A DNA stretch of 63,903 nt. It comes from Bacteroidota bacterium (GTDB taxonomy: Bacteria; Bacteroidota; Bacteroidia; Bacteroidales; VadinHA17). The notes below the pieces were generated by a model that saw only the letters and a program-made list of their open reading frames with translations, had not been told where the DNA came from and searched no databases. Within the stretch, counting starts at the first letter, position 1. The number at the start of each line of letters is the position of its first letter. Of this stretch, positions 26,793-35,775 are shown piece by piece. Location of the stretch: NCBI GenBank assembly GCA_003250475.1, contig QKGI01000052.1:1-63903 (forward strand), given 5' to 3'. The position numbers and the translations under genes are program-made.

Positions 26793-29420
26793 CTATTTTT
26801 TACCTTCAATCACTCCGGGTCCGGCACCTTTCTCAGTAATCACATGTACGAAACCGCTCAGGTGGAATTGTTCGATACCGCTGATCCTTCGCTCGAAGAC
26901 CTCACAGTCATAATAATAAACACCTGTCGGCACCACCTTTCCTTTATATGTTCCATCCCAGTTTATCTTCGGTTCGGTAGTTGTGAAAATCATGACCCCT
27001 GCCCTGTTAAAGAGTCTGAACTCCACCCTGTCGACAAGTGCCGAAGCTTTGGCTACCAGCCAGTCATTAAAGTCGTCACCGTTGGGAGTGAAAACATTAG
27101 GTATTTCGTAGAAGTTGCAGGAGTCAACGCATATCATTGCTGACAGGGGACTCTCATTACCGTGGGCGTCAAATGCTGAAATAGCGTAACATCCTGCTAC
27201 ATAGTCAGGAAGCGAATGTATGTACCTGTTTGCCTCCCTGTCATTAAAAGTGACAAGTAAGCCAAGCTGTTCCTCGGATGTCTGCTTATAGTATAGATTG
27301 TAGCCCGCCACATCTTCATAGCAGACCGGGTCTTCAACAGTCCAGCGCACAGTATTATAGAGGCTGTCACACTGTGATGACACATACAGGTCGGGGGGGC
27401 AGGGGGGCTCATTATCTACTGGCACGGCGCAGGTTCGTTGCGAGAGATTAACAAGGTCTTTAGGTGTTCCCGGTCCCTGGTACCCTCCATAAGAGACAAC
27501 GTAATAGCAGTATTCCGTCCCGTTTTCAAGGTTCTCGTCTGCCCAGGTAAGCTGATTTGTTGTACCTACTGACTGCCAGGATGAACCGTTGAACCTGAAA
27601 AACTCATATGAGGTGTTGATCCATGGAACGTTACGGTTAAGGGTAAATCTCACCTTCCTGTCGCCGGGTGCTGCTGTGAGATAGACCGAGGAGGCAATGC
27701 CGGGGTCACCGATCATGAACCTGTCACCCGGAGCATCATTATAAAGTTCAATCTTGTATACCCAGCCTTTGTCGAGGGTGTTGATAAGAGTATCAACATA
27801 AACCGTATCGTTGAGGTCTGCAGTCGCCAGCGTATGAATGAGCTGGTAATCGGTCCCGGCAATCCCTTCAGCCCTGTATATCAGATATTCGTACGGTCCG
27901 TTTGCAGGTATGGTGTCTAGACTGCGCGGTTTCTGCCATGCAAGGGTAAGTGATCCGTTGACCGCATCGGTATTACGGATTGAGACATTGGTTATTAAAG
28001 GCAAACCGGTGATAAGTGACGTCACTATCTCATTTGACGGTTTGCTCTCCGTCCCGTTGGGATATACGGCAACAATCCTGTATGCATATTCAACGCCAGC
28101 ATCCAGCCCGTTTCCGTTGTCGGTATCGGTAAATGTCAATGCATTGTAGCCTGATACGTATCCGACCTTGGCAAATCCTGCCGAGGGAGGTATCCCGTCA
28201 TAGCATGTGTCAGCCACCAGTGATGAGGCCCCTTCACGCCTGTAAATACTGAATCCGGAAATAGCCCCGGTACCATAATCCACCCATGAAAGCTGAACGA
28301 ACTTACCCTGGGGTACCGCCGAGAGCAGAACCGGGGAAGGACCCAGCACCTTGATACTCATGTTGTCAATATCTACAAGCTGAAGGTCATCATTGTTGTC
28401 TTCAGCTTTAATGATAATATCATACGGCTGGTGCCTGACACTGGTATGACATGGAGTCCATGTAAGTTGTGCAGTGGCTGTTCCCGGCACTGAGCTCAGT
28501 GTTGTGAAGCTGGCAGCGCACTCAGATGAGGTGAATATCCCCGAGGTTGCAATCAACGTCAGGGAGTCAAGGTCAATATCCGTGGCATCAACGTTAACCG
28601 TTACCGGCTGGCCGGCCTCCACACACAGGTCGGGCAACGGACCGGTGACGGGCGGGTTGTTGTCGGTCTCATAGACCTCTATCTGCATATCCCTGACCAC
28701 AACACCGATCTTTATACCTGCACGCCATTCCTGTATCTCCATGGCAACATTATAGATGCCTGTTGCAGTAGGCGCATCCCACACAAGGTCGCCTGAAATG
28801 GAGTCTACATAGAATTTATTGGAGGCAGGAGGAAGTGTGTAATTAAGTATGGGTTTACCATCCTCCCTTGTGCACACTGTCAGTTTATATGAGAGGCTGT
28901 CACCATCAGGATCATATGCTGCCGGGTTATGAATAAAGACATGTCCCAGCGCCGCCTTATCATACGGGGGATTGAGAAGCACGGGTGTACTGTTCAGTCC
29001 TACGGCTGTATTGACTATAAGTATCGTGGAGATTGAAAAGACCACATTGACAGAATTGGGTATGTTCTCAACACCAAAGTTCCTGTTAGGATCCTGTACG
29101 ACAATTTTATAGACACCAGGGCCCGGGTAGGTGTGCTGTGATACATACACATTTTTCTTGTAGTTGTTGGGCAGGTATGTCTCAGATACCCTTGCCACGT
29201 TCGTTATTGAGTTGTCTCCCCACTCTATGTCAAGCGAAGGCCTGTCAGCCTTGCTGAGGGTATAGGTGAAAGTGGTAACCGTCACCTCGAACGTGAGCTC
29301 TGATATCTGCCGGTAGGTAATTTCCCCGGCGCGGTTATGAGTCCCCGTTGCGGCTGAGGCAACAACAAACATGAGAATGAATGCCGCAGTAACTCTTTTT
29401 ATCATTTCAGTCGCTTTCAT
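26793..29420 (-). CDS. Large secreted protein with fibronectin-like repeats and CHU_C (type B) sorting domain
   Basis: An 875-residue exported protein. It has a signal peptide, an N-terminal PKD/cadherin-like beta region (residues ~30-360, with VFIHNPAAYDPDGDSLSYKL), several fibronectin type III-like repeats (~370-760) and a C-terminal gliding-motility-associated CHU_C domain beginning FYEIPNVFTPNGDDFNDWLV and ending in a conserved PTGVYYYDCEVFE. CHU_C marks type IX secretion cargo of sorting type B. It overlaps the upstream gene by 4 nt (ATGA), fixing the start. It is likely a surface adhesin or matrix protein. Confidence 0.88.
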   Translation of the reverse strand: MKATEMIKRVTAAFILMFVVASAATGTHNRAGEITYRQISELTFEVTVTTFTYTLSKADRPSLDIEWGDNSITNVARVSETYLPNNYKKNVYVSQHTYPGPGVYKIVVQDPNRNFGVENIPNSVNVVFSISTILIVNTAVGLNSTPVLLNPPYDKAALGHVFIHNPAAYDPDGDSLSYKLTVCTREDGKPILNYTLPPASNKFYVDSISGDLVWDAPTATGIYNVAMEIQEWRAGIKIGVVVRDMQIEVYETDNNPPVTGPLPDLCVEAGQPVTVNVDATDIDLDSLTLIATSGIFTSSECAASFTTLSSVPGTATAQLTWTPCHTSVRHQPYDIIIKAEDNNDDLQLVDIDNMSIKVLGPSPVLLSAVPQGKFVQLSWVDYGTGAISGFSIYRREGASSLVADTCYDGIPPSAGFAKVGYVSGYNALTFTDTDNGNGLDAGVEYAYRIVAVYPNGTESKPSNEIVTSLITGLPLITNVSIRNTDAVNGSLTLAWQKPRSLDTIPANGPYEYLIYRAEGIAGTDYQLIHTLATADLNDTVYVDTLINTLDKGWVYKIELYNDAPGDRFMIGDPGIASSVYLTAAPGDRKVRFTLNRNVPWINTSYEFFRFNGSSWQSVGTTNQLTWADENLENGTEYCYYVVSYGGYQGPGTPKDLVNLSQRTCAVPVDNEPPCPPDLYVSSQCDSLYNTVRWTVEDPVCYEDVAGYNLYYKQTSEEQLGLLVTFNDREANRYIHSLPDYVAGCYAISAFDAHGNESPLSAMICVDSCNFYEIPNVFTPNGDDFNDWLVAKASALVDRVEFRLFNRAGVMIFTTTEPKINWDGTYKGKVVPTGVYYYDCEVFERRISGIEQFHLSGFVHVITEKGAGPGVIEGKK

Positions 29421-29878
29421 TTGACTTTATATATCTTCATAGTGTCTGCCGGGGTGAACCTGTATCCGTCCTCTATCCCGTCAAAGCTGAAGAGGACCAT
29501 GTTTGCCTGGTCATCGTGCAGTCTTGTCATTATCCGGTTTATGACTGTAACATTTTCAACCCTTTTTCCTCCTTCAGCCCTGAGAGTGAACCTGTGTTCA
29601 GGCCCGTCGGTTACTATATCCGTCAGTTTCATCTCGAGCTGTCTGCCGTCTTCCATAATCACAACACGGTCGGAAAGATATTGAAAAAATCTATCCTTCT
29701 CCTCACCGGATATCTCTCCTCCGGCCGATCTGCCCAGTCTCATGTCAGCTTCAAGGTCATCACTGTACACCTTAACAAACAGAGACCAGCATCTGTTCGT
29801 GGTGTCATATTCAATTCCGGTGAGTGACACGTGAACTGGATGAATAAGGAGAAATATGACTAGTGACAATATCTTCAT
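29417..29878 (-). CDS. Small exported protein, DUF6702-like
   Basis: A 153-residue protein with a signal peptide (MKILSLVIFLLIHPVHVSLTG). The segments HPVHVSLTGIEYD and WSLFVKVYSDDLEADM resemble a small Bacteroidota family I know as DUF6702, whose role is undescribed. It is translationally coupled to the CHU_C protein downstream, so a role in that protein's export or display is possible. Confidence 0.7.
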   Translation of the reverse strand: MKILSLVIFLLIHPVHVSLTGIEYDTTNRCWSLFVKVYSDDLEADMRLGRSAGGEISGEEKDRFFQYLSDRVVIMEDGRQLEMKLTDIVTDGPEHRFTLRAEGGKRVENVTVINRIMTRLHDDQANMVLFSFDGIEDGYRFTPADTMKIYKVK

Positions 29879-29906
29879 GCCGGCACAAATGGTTTTACAG
29901 CAAAAA

Positions 29907-31364
29907 TCAAGCCATCAGATCGCTCTGGCTTATCCTTACTCTTTCCTTGAGATATTCCACTGTTCCTACCTCAATAAACGAGAAACCTGTCCCCCGTGAG
30001 AAGTTACCGGCAAGGACCACGACTATATCATCGTCTTTCAGGTTGTGGTTCCTGAGAAGATCTGAGAGAGACACGCGGATAAACTCATCTACCGACATTT
30101 TCTTTTCCATAAACACGGGTATCACACCGTATGACAGCGCCAGCTCCCTCATGGTACGGTATGAGTAGCACTGTGCAATCACAGGATTGATACCCCGGAA
30201 GGCTGCCATGTTTCTGATAGCAGTGCCGTTGAGAGTGTCTGCCAGGATGGCTTTTCCCTTGATCCTTACCGATGTCTTTACCGCCACCTTTGCCAGGTAG
30301 GCTGATACCGGACCGCTCAGCGAGCCTGCCGGCATCTCTATGTACTGGTCCTTTTCCTTCTCTGTCTCTGCTGCTATCCTGCTCATGGTCTTCACCGCCT
30401 CAAGAGGGTACCTGCCGGATGCTGTCTCGCCGCTGAGCATCAGGGCATCGGTCTGGCTGTAGACGGCATTTGCCACGTCGCTCACCTCTGCCCTCGTGGG
30501 CCTGGGGTTAAGAATCATCGAATGAAGCATCTGGGTAGCCACTATCACCGGTTTGCGTTTTTCAATGCATCTGCCGATAATCATTCTCTGTATGCCGGGT
30601 ATCTTTTCAAAGGGCACTTCGATGGCCAGGTCGCCACGTGCAACCATTATGCCATATGAGTGTTCCATGATCTCCTCCAGGTTATCAACACCCTGCTGGT
30701 TTTCGATCTTGGAGATGATCTTTATCCCGCTCGATTGCCTGTCAAGCAGCCTCTGAACAGCAAGCACATCCTCCTTCGATCTCACAAAGGAATGGGCTAT
30801 AAACTCAAGGTCAAGCTTCACAGCCAGGTCAATGAAAATAAGGTCACGCTGACTTACCGACGGGAGGTTGATCCTTATCTGGGGAATATTAACCGTTTTC
30901 CGGGAGCCCAGGACGCCGTCATTCTCAATTCTTCCGGTAAGAGCTTCGCCTTCCGCACCGGTAATCTTAATCTCCAGCTCACCGTCGTCGATGAGTATTG
31001 TAGCTCCCACGGGTACAAACTGTGCTATCTCGGGGTAATTGACATTTATTACGTTGTGAGTTGTCTTTTCATCAACTTTTCCCGCTACCCTCACTTTGTC
31101 ACCCTTGAGATAACTTACAGGCTCATCACAGGCTGTGGTCCTTATCTCAGGACCCTTGGTATCAAGTAAGATGGCTATCTTATCTGAAACACTCCTGACA
31201 TTGCTGACAATCTTCTTTACTCCCTCCGGATCAAGATGGGCGGAATTTATCCTGACCACATCCATGCCGGCATCATAGAGCCTTCTCAGAAACTGTGGCT
31301 GACAGTTCCTGTCAGAGATGGTTGCCACAATCTTGGTTCTCTTTTTCAGAAGACCTTTTGCCAT
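29907..31364 (-). CDS. pyk: Pyruvate kinase
   Basis: A 485-residue glycolytic enzyme making pyruvate and ATP from PEP and ADP. Present are TKIVATISDRN and the substrate-binding MDVVRINSAHLD at the N-terminus, LLDTKGPEIRTT, the active-site KIENQQGVDNLEEI and IMVARGDLAIEVP, and the nucleotide-binding KPVIVATQMLHSMI. The C-terminal allosteric domain is present. It lies 8 nt downstream of aroQ. Together with ppdK and pckA nearby it places much of the PEP-pyruvate-oxaloacetate node within 11 kb. Confidence 0.96.
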   Translation of the reverse strand: MAKGLLKKRTKIVATISDRNCQPQFLRRLYDAGMDVVRINSAHLDPEGVKKIVSNVRSVSDKIAILLDTKGPEIRTTACDEPVSYLKGDKVRVAGKVDEKTTHNVINVNYPEIAQFVPVGATILIDDGELEIKITGAEGEALTGRIENDGVLGSRKTVNIPQIRINLPSVSQRDLIFIDLAVKLDLEFIAHSFVRSKEDVLAVQRLLDRQSSGIKIISKIENQQGVDNLEEIMEHSYGIMVARGDLAIEVPFEKIPGIQRMIIGRCIEKRKPVIVATQMLHSMILNPRPTRAEVSDVANAVYSQTDALMLSGETASGRYPLEAVKTMSRIAAETEKEKDQYIEMPAGSLSGPVSAYLAKVAVKTSVRIKGKAILADTLNGTAIRNMAAFRGINPVIAQCYSYRTMRELALSYGVIPVFMEKKMSVDEFIRVSLSDLLRNHNLKDDDIVVVLAGNFSRGTGFSFIEVGTVEYLKERVRISQSDLMA

Positions 31365-31372
31365 ACCCTATC

Positions 31373-31801
31373 CTATTTCTTGACTATCTCAATGAGAGCC
31401 TCCACAGCAAGCCTGTATCCGTCCAGGCCAAGTCCCATAATTGTCCCCCGGCAGTAACGACCTGTCAGGCTTGTATGACGAAATGCCTCCCTGGTAAGAA
31501 TATTTGATATGTGCACCTCTATCACAGGGATACCTATGGCAGCTATGGCATCAGCGATGGCTACCGATGTGTGGGTGTATCCGCCGGGATTGAGAATAAC
31601 CCCTTCGGACCGTGACCCGGCAGTTTGGATCATGCTTACAAGTTCACCTTCAACATTCGACTGCGAATAGGAGAAAGTAATCTCCGGATAAAGTGCTTGC
31701 AGTCTGTTTATTACGGTTTCAAATCCTTCCGTTCCATAAACATCCGGCTCCCTGGAACCGAGAAGGTTAAGATTTGGACCATTAATTATCTCTATATTCA
31801 T
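31373..31801 (-). CDS. aroQ: Type II 3-dehydroquinate dehydratase
   Basis: A 142-residue type II enzyme that dehydrates 3-dehydroquinate to 3-dehydroshikimate. It shows the N-terminal INGPNLNLLGSREPDVYG with the catalytic Tyr loop, SNVEGELVSMIQ, NPGGYTHTSVAIADAI and VEVHISNILTREAFRH. The internal ATG (MNIEIINGPN) is preferred because the longer frame adds 13 residues without counterpart. Typical length is about 140-150. Confidence 0.95.
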   Translation of the reverse strand: MNIEIINGPNLNLLGSREPDVYGTEGFETVINRLQALYPEITFSYSQSNVEGELVSMIQTAGSRSEGVILNPGGYTHTSVAIADAIAAIGIPVIEVHISNILTREAFRHTSLTGRYCRGTIMGLGLDGYRLAVEALIEIVKK

Positions 31802-31880
31802 ACTGTTAACCGAGTGAATTGGTTGTTGCCGGCAGTACAAAAATAAAAGAAATGAGTGGATTTATGAATGTTAAATGATA

Positions 31881-31888
31881 TAACTTTG
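31881..31888 (+). promoter_or_regulatory. Bacteroidota -7 element upstream of xerD
   Basis: TAACTTTG fits TAnnTTTG exactly, 19 nt before the GTG start, with a GAGGAGGAG purine run between. No clear -33 box is seen. Confidence 0.5.
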
Positions 31889-31907
31889 ACACACAGAGGA
31901 GGAGCCG

Positions 31908-32813
31908 GTGACAATATCATGGACAGAGGCAATAATGGGGTTTGGAAGATACCTCCGGATAGAGCGATCACTGTCGCCTAACAGTGTTGAGGCATATCTC
32001 AATGATGTCCGTAAGTTGCACGAATATATCTCTAAGCACAAAGAGGAGATTAACCCAGCCGATCTGACCTATGCAGACCTGTCAGATTTTATTATGTTCA
32101 TTGCCGGGAGTGATGATGCTCCACGCACCCAGGCCAGGCTCGTTTCAGGTATTAGATCCTTCTGTCGTTATATGCTTACGGAAAACATTATCACAGAAGA
32201 TCCCTCTGTGCTTATCGAGTCGCCCAGGACAGGGATGAAGCTGCCCGAGGTACTGTCGGTTGCGGAGATAGACAGGATGGTGAATTCTATAGATCTCAGC
32301 ACACCGGAGGGACACCGTAACAGGGCTATAATAGAGACAATGTACGGATGCGGACTGCGGGTCTCCGAGCTGGTAAGCATGAGACTTACAGATATACACC
32401 GCAAGGAAGGATTCGTCAGCGTCACCGGCAAAGGGAACAAGCAGCGGCTTGTGCCTCTGGGCTCCGTGGCACTAAAAGAGATCGACAACTATATGCAGAG
32501 GCGGATGACTCTTCCGGTTATCACCGATGTCAATATCCTCTTTCTTAACAGACGCGGAAAGAGGCTTACAAGAGTGATGGTGTTCAAGATTATCCGTAGT
32601 ACAGCTGCCGCCGCAGGTATAAAAAAGAAGATCAGTCCTCATACCCTCCGTCACTCCTTCGCCACACACCTTGTGGAAGGAGGTGCCGACCTGCGGGCAG
32701 TGCAGGAGATGCTGGGGCACGAATCCATCACAACCACTGAGATTTATACTCACCTTGACCGCAGTTATCTTCGTGATACAATGATGATGTATCACCCACG
32801 GGCAAAACATTAA
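31908..32813 (+). CDS. xerD: Tyrosine recombinase XerD-like
   Basis: A 301-residue site-specific recombinase of the chromosome-dimer resolution type. The N-terminal SAM-like DNA-binding domain (SPNSVEAYLNDVRKL) is followed by the catalytic domain with Arg in YGCGLRVSELVSM, Lys in GKGNKQRLVPLG, HTLRHSFATHL, LGHESITTTEIYTH with the nucleophile Tyr. The GTG start is supported by an upstream -7 box and purine run. Size and lack of adjacent mobile genes favour a housekeeping Xer protein over an integrase. Confidence 0.92.
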   Translation: MTISWTEAIMGFGRYLRIERSLSPNSVEAYLNDVRKLHEYISKHKEEINPADLTYADLSDFIMFIAGSDDAPRTQARLVSGIRSFCRYMLTENIITEDPSVLIESPRTGMKLPEVLSVAEIDRMVNSIDLSTPEGHRNRAIIETMYGCGLRVSELVSMRLTDIHRKEGFVSVTGKGNKQRLVPLGSVALKEIDNYMQRRMTLPVITDVNILFLNRRGKRLTRVMVFKIIRSTAAAAGIKKKISPHTLRHSFATHLVEGGADLRAVQEMLGHESITTTEIYTHLDRSYLRDTMMMYHPRAKH

Positions 32814-32821
32814 GGAAAGTC

Positions 32822-32853
32822 TTTCAGAATCTCCACTTTTTTACTTAGTTTTG
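32822..32853 (+). promoter_or_regulatory. Candidate promoter of ppdK
   Basis: TAGTTTTG (-7, exact TAnnTTTG) is preceded by TTTC 20 nt upstream (one base from the -33 TTTG). It lies about 47 nt before the ppdK ATG, with an A-rich leader between. Confidence 0.5.
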
Positions 32854-32899
32854 CGGTTCGAAAAAAAAGAAGATTTTTTTAATTAATAACCTATTAAAG

Positions 32900-35626
32900 A
32901 TGTCAAAAATTAAGCGTGTTTATTCCTTCGGTAATAAGACGGCTGAGGGCAGAACAGATATGAAGAATCTGCTCGGCGGCAAAGGAGCCAACCTGGCTGA
33001 GATGTGTCTCCTTGGTCTTCCGGTACCTGCCGGTTTTACAATCACCACTGATGTATGTACTGAGTATTACGAAAATAATCATCAACTTCCTGCCGAACTC
33101 ATGCCTGAGGTATGGGACGCCATGAAGAAGACTGAAGAGGCGATGGGTTTGAAGTATGGCGACAAGGAGAATGCACTCCTGGTCTCCTGCCGCTCAGGTG
33201 CCCGCAGCTCCATGCCCGGCATGATGGATACGGTCCTCAACATAGGTCTCTGTTCGGATACCATCCCCGGTCTTATTGCCAAGACAGGCAATCCGCGTTT
33301 TGTATGGGACTCGTACCGCAGGCTTATTATGATGTATGCTGACGTTGTCATGGAGAAGGCTGAAGGTATCGAACCGGCTGACGGAAAAGGTATCCGCAAA
33401 CAGCTTGACGAAATGCTTGATGAGTTCAAACAGAGTAAGGGTTACAAGTCTGACACCGACCTTACAGCCGACGAGCTGAAGAAGCTTGCGGAAGATTTTA
33501 AGCAGAAGATCAAAGAATCTATCGGCAAGGAGTTTCCTGATGACGCCCGCGAACAGCTTGAAGGTGGTATCAAGGCCGTATTCAAGAGCTGGAACGGCAA
33601 GAAAGCCGTCTCATACAGGCGTATTGAAGGAATTCCCGACTCATGGGGCACAGCAGTAAACGTCCAGGCAATGGTATTCGGTAACATGGGTGACTCATCA
33701 GCCACCGGCGTTGCCTTTACGCGTAACCCGGCAACAGGCGATAACCTGTTCTATGGCGAGTGGCTGGTAAATGCACAGGGTGAGGATGTTGTTGCAGGTA
33801 TACGTACCCCGAACCCTCTTAACGACGACACCAAGAACGAGCAGAACAATCACCTGCACAGCATGCAGGAGTCAATGCCATCCACCTATGGTGAACTGGT
33901 TGATATAAGGAACATACTTGAGAAGTCATTCCATGATATGCTTGATATAGAGTTCACTATCCAGGAAGGCAAGCTGTACATGCTGCAGTGCCGTACCGGA
34001 AAGCGGACCGGTACTGCTGCCCTCAACATGGCAATGGATATGCTCCAGGAAGGTCTTATAGACGAGAAAACAGCTGTCATGAGGGTTGATCCTGCACAGC
34101 TTGATGAGCTTCTTCATCCTATATGTGATCCTTCTGAAGAAAAGAAGGTAACACCGCTGGTAAAAGGCCTCCCGGCCGGACCGGGCGCTGCTGTGGGCAA
34201 GATAGTCTTCACTGCTGAAGACGCCGTTGCCTGGAACCGCAAAGGTGAGAAGGTTATACTCGTACGAGAAGAGACCAACCCCGAGGATGTGGAAGGTATG
34301 CGCGCCGCCGAGGGTATCCTTACCGCACGCGGAGGGATGACCTCACACGCTGCCCTCGTGGCACGCGGCTGGGGTAAGTGCTGCATCGTCGGTGCAGGCG
34401 GACTCCATGTCGATGTGAAGAACAAGAAAGCCAGGGTGAGCGGATCAGACGTGGTGCTGGGCGAAGGCGATATCATCACCCTCAATGGTACAAGAGGAAA
34501 TGTATACAACGGCGCCCTGGCGCTTATGGATGCCACCGAGAACCCCAGGTTCCAGACATTCATGAAACTGGTTGACAAGAACCGTACAATGGGAGTACGC
34601 ACCAATTGCGACAACCCTGAGGATGCAAAAATAGCACGTGAATTCGGGGCAGAAGGCATCGGCCTTTTCCGTACCGAACACATGTTCTATGGCAAAGGAT
34701 CTGAACAGCCTCTGTTTATCCTCCGCAAGATGATCCTCAGTGAGGGTGAGAAAGAGAGAAGGACTGCCCTTGAGGAGCTGTTCCCGTACGTGAAGAAAGA
34801 TATGAAGGGGACCCTGGAAGCTATGGACGGCCTGCCCGTTACCTTCCGTCTTCTCGATCCGCCGCTGCATGAATTCGTGCCGCAGGGTGCCGAGAAACAG
34901 GCAGAATTGGCCAAGGCACTGGGTATCAGCGTTGAAGCTATTGCCAAACGCGGCGAGACCCTCCATGAGTCAAACCCGATGATGGGCCACCGTGGCGTAA
35001 GACTGGGAATTACCTATCCCGAAGTGAGCGAGATGCAGATAAGGGCAATGTTCGAAGCCGCTGCGGAGCTGCTGAAGGAAGGCAAGACCCCGGTCCCGGA
35101 ACTGATGGTACCTGTGACCTGCGATGTATCTGAACTGGATGTCACCAAGAAGATATTTGACAGGGTATACAGTGAGGTATGCAGTAAGTTCGGCCTCAGT
35201 AAGATAGACTACAAATACGGTACTATGATCGAGATTCCCCGTGCCACACTCCTTGCCGACCGTATGGCAAAGACAGCCGAGTTCTTCTCCTTCGGCACCA
35301 ACGACCTGACACAGATGACCTTCGGCTTCAGCCGTGATGACATCGGCGGCTTCCTTAATGAATACCTCGACAAGAAGATGCTTGCCTCCGATCCGTTCCA
35401 GACAATCGACCAGGACGGTGTCGGTCAGCTCATCACCATGGCATGCGAGAAAGGACGTGCTACACGCCCGAACCTGAAGATCGGCATCTGCGGGGAGCAG
35501 GGCGGTGACCCGGCTTCAGTGGAGTTCTGCTTCAAGAACGGTCTGACATATGTCAGCTGTTCACCCTTCAGGGTTCCTATAGCCAGACTGGCAGCAGCAC
35601 AATCTGCCATCAGAGCGACAAAGTAA
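32900..35626 (+). CDS. ppdK: Pyruvate, phosphate dikinase
   Basis: A 908-residue enzyme interconverting pyruvate, ATP and phosphate with PEP, AMP and pyrophosphate. The N-terminal nucleotide domain starts with GGKGANLAEMCLLGLPVPAG. The swivelling phosphohistidine domain has GGMTSHAALVARGWG with His483. The C-terminal TIM barrel has EIPRATLLADRMA and Cys864 in GICGEQGGDP. Length is full. In this fermentative setting it can run toward PEP or toward pyruvate with PPi. Confidence 0.97.
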   Translation: MSKIKRVYSFGNKTAEGRTDMKNLLGGKGANLAEMCLLGLPVPAGFTITTDVCTEYYENNHQLPAELMPEVWDAMKKTEEAMGLKYGDKENALLVSCRSGARSSMPGMMDTVLNIGLCSDTIPGLIAKTGNPRFVWDSYRRLIMMYADVVMEKAEGIEPADGKGIRKQLDEMLDEFKQSKGYKSDTDLTADELKKLAEDFKQKIKESIGKEFPDDAREQLEGGIKAVFKSWNGKKAVSYRRIEGIPDSWGTAVNVQAMVFGNMGDSSATGVAFTRNPATGDNLFYGEWLVNAQGEDVVAGIRTPNPLNDDTKNEQNNHLHSMQESMPSTYGELVDIRNILEKSFHDMLDIEFTIQEGKLYMLQCRTGKRTGTAALNMAMDMLQEGLIDEKTAVMRVDPAQLDELLHPICDPSEEKKVTPLVKGLPAGPGAAVGKIVFTAEDAVAWNRKGEKVILVREETNPEDVEGMRAAEGILTARGGMTSHAALVARGWGKCCIVGAGGLHVDVKNKKARVSGSDVVLGEGDIITLNGTRGNVYNGALALMDATENPRFQTFMKLVDKNRTMGVRTNCDNPEDAKIAREFGAEGIGLFRTEHMFYGKGSEQPLFILRKMILSEGEKERRTALEELFPYVKKDMKGTLEAMDGLPVTFRLLDPPLHEFVPQGAEKQAELAKALGISVEAIAKRGETLHESNPMMGHRGVRLGITYPEVSEMQIRAMFEAAAELLKEGKTPVPELMVPVTCDVSELDVTKKIFDRVYSEVCSKFGLSKIDYKYGTMIEIPRATLLADRMAKTAEFFSFGTNDLTQMTFGFSRDDIGGFLNEYLDKKMLASDPFQTIDQDGVGQLITMACEKGRATRPNLKIGICGEQGGDPASVEFCFKNGLTYVSCSPFRVPIARLAAAQSAIRATK

Positions 35627-35654
35627 TCTGAACAATAAGATCAGACATAAACGA

Positions 35655-35684
35655 AGAGGCCGGATATTCCGGCCTCTGTTTTTT
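35655..35684 (+). terminator. Intrinsic terminator of ppdK
   Basis: A 10-bp GC-rich perfect stem (AGAGGCCGGA / TCCGGCCTCT, 3-base loop) is followed by TTTTTT, 29 nt after the ppdK stop. Confidence 0.9.
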
Positions 35685-35700
35685 GTCATCCCCCTCCGAT

Positions 35701-35774
35701 CTTCAGACTCCAGACCTTCAGACCCCAGACCTTCAGACTCCGACCTTCAGACCCCAGACCTTCAGACTTCAGAC
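35701..35774. repeat. Five tandem copies of a ~15-bp repeat
   Basis: Units of CTTCAGACYCCAGAC, with small variations (one copy is 14 bp), run head to tail between the ppdK terminator and the amidase stop codon. Each unit itself consists of two related heptamer-like halves. It is noncoding. Confidence 0.9.
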
Positions 35775-35775
35775 C

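Noticed and set aside
31908-32813. Tyrosine recombinase as evidence of a mobile element or integron
   Set aside because: Size and motifs fit housekeeping XerD; no att repeats, cassettes, tRNA or phage genes are adjacent.
34114-34683. A long open frame (~190 codons) on the minus strand inside ppdK
   Set aside because: It is a shadow of the confident ppdK frame, lacks family motifs, and reflects codon bias.
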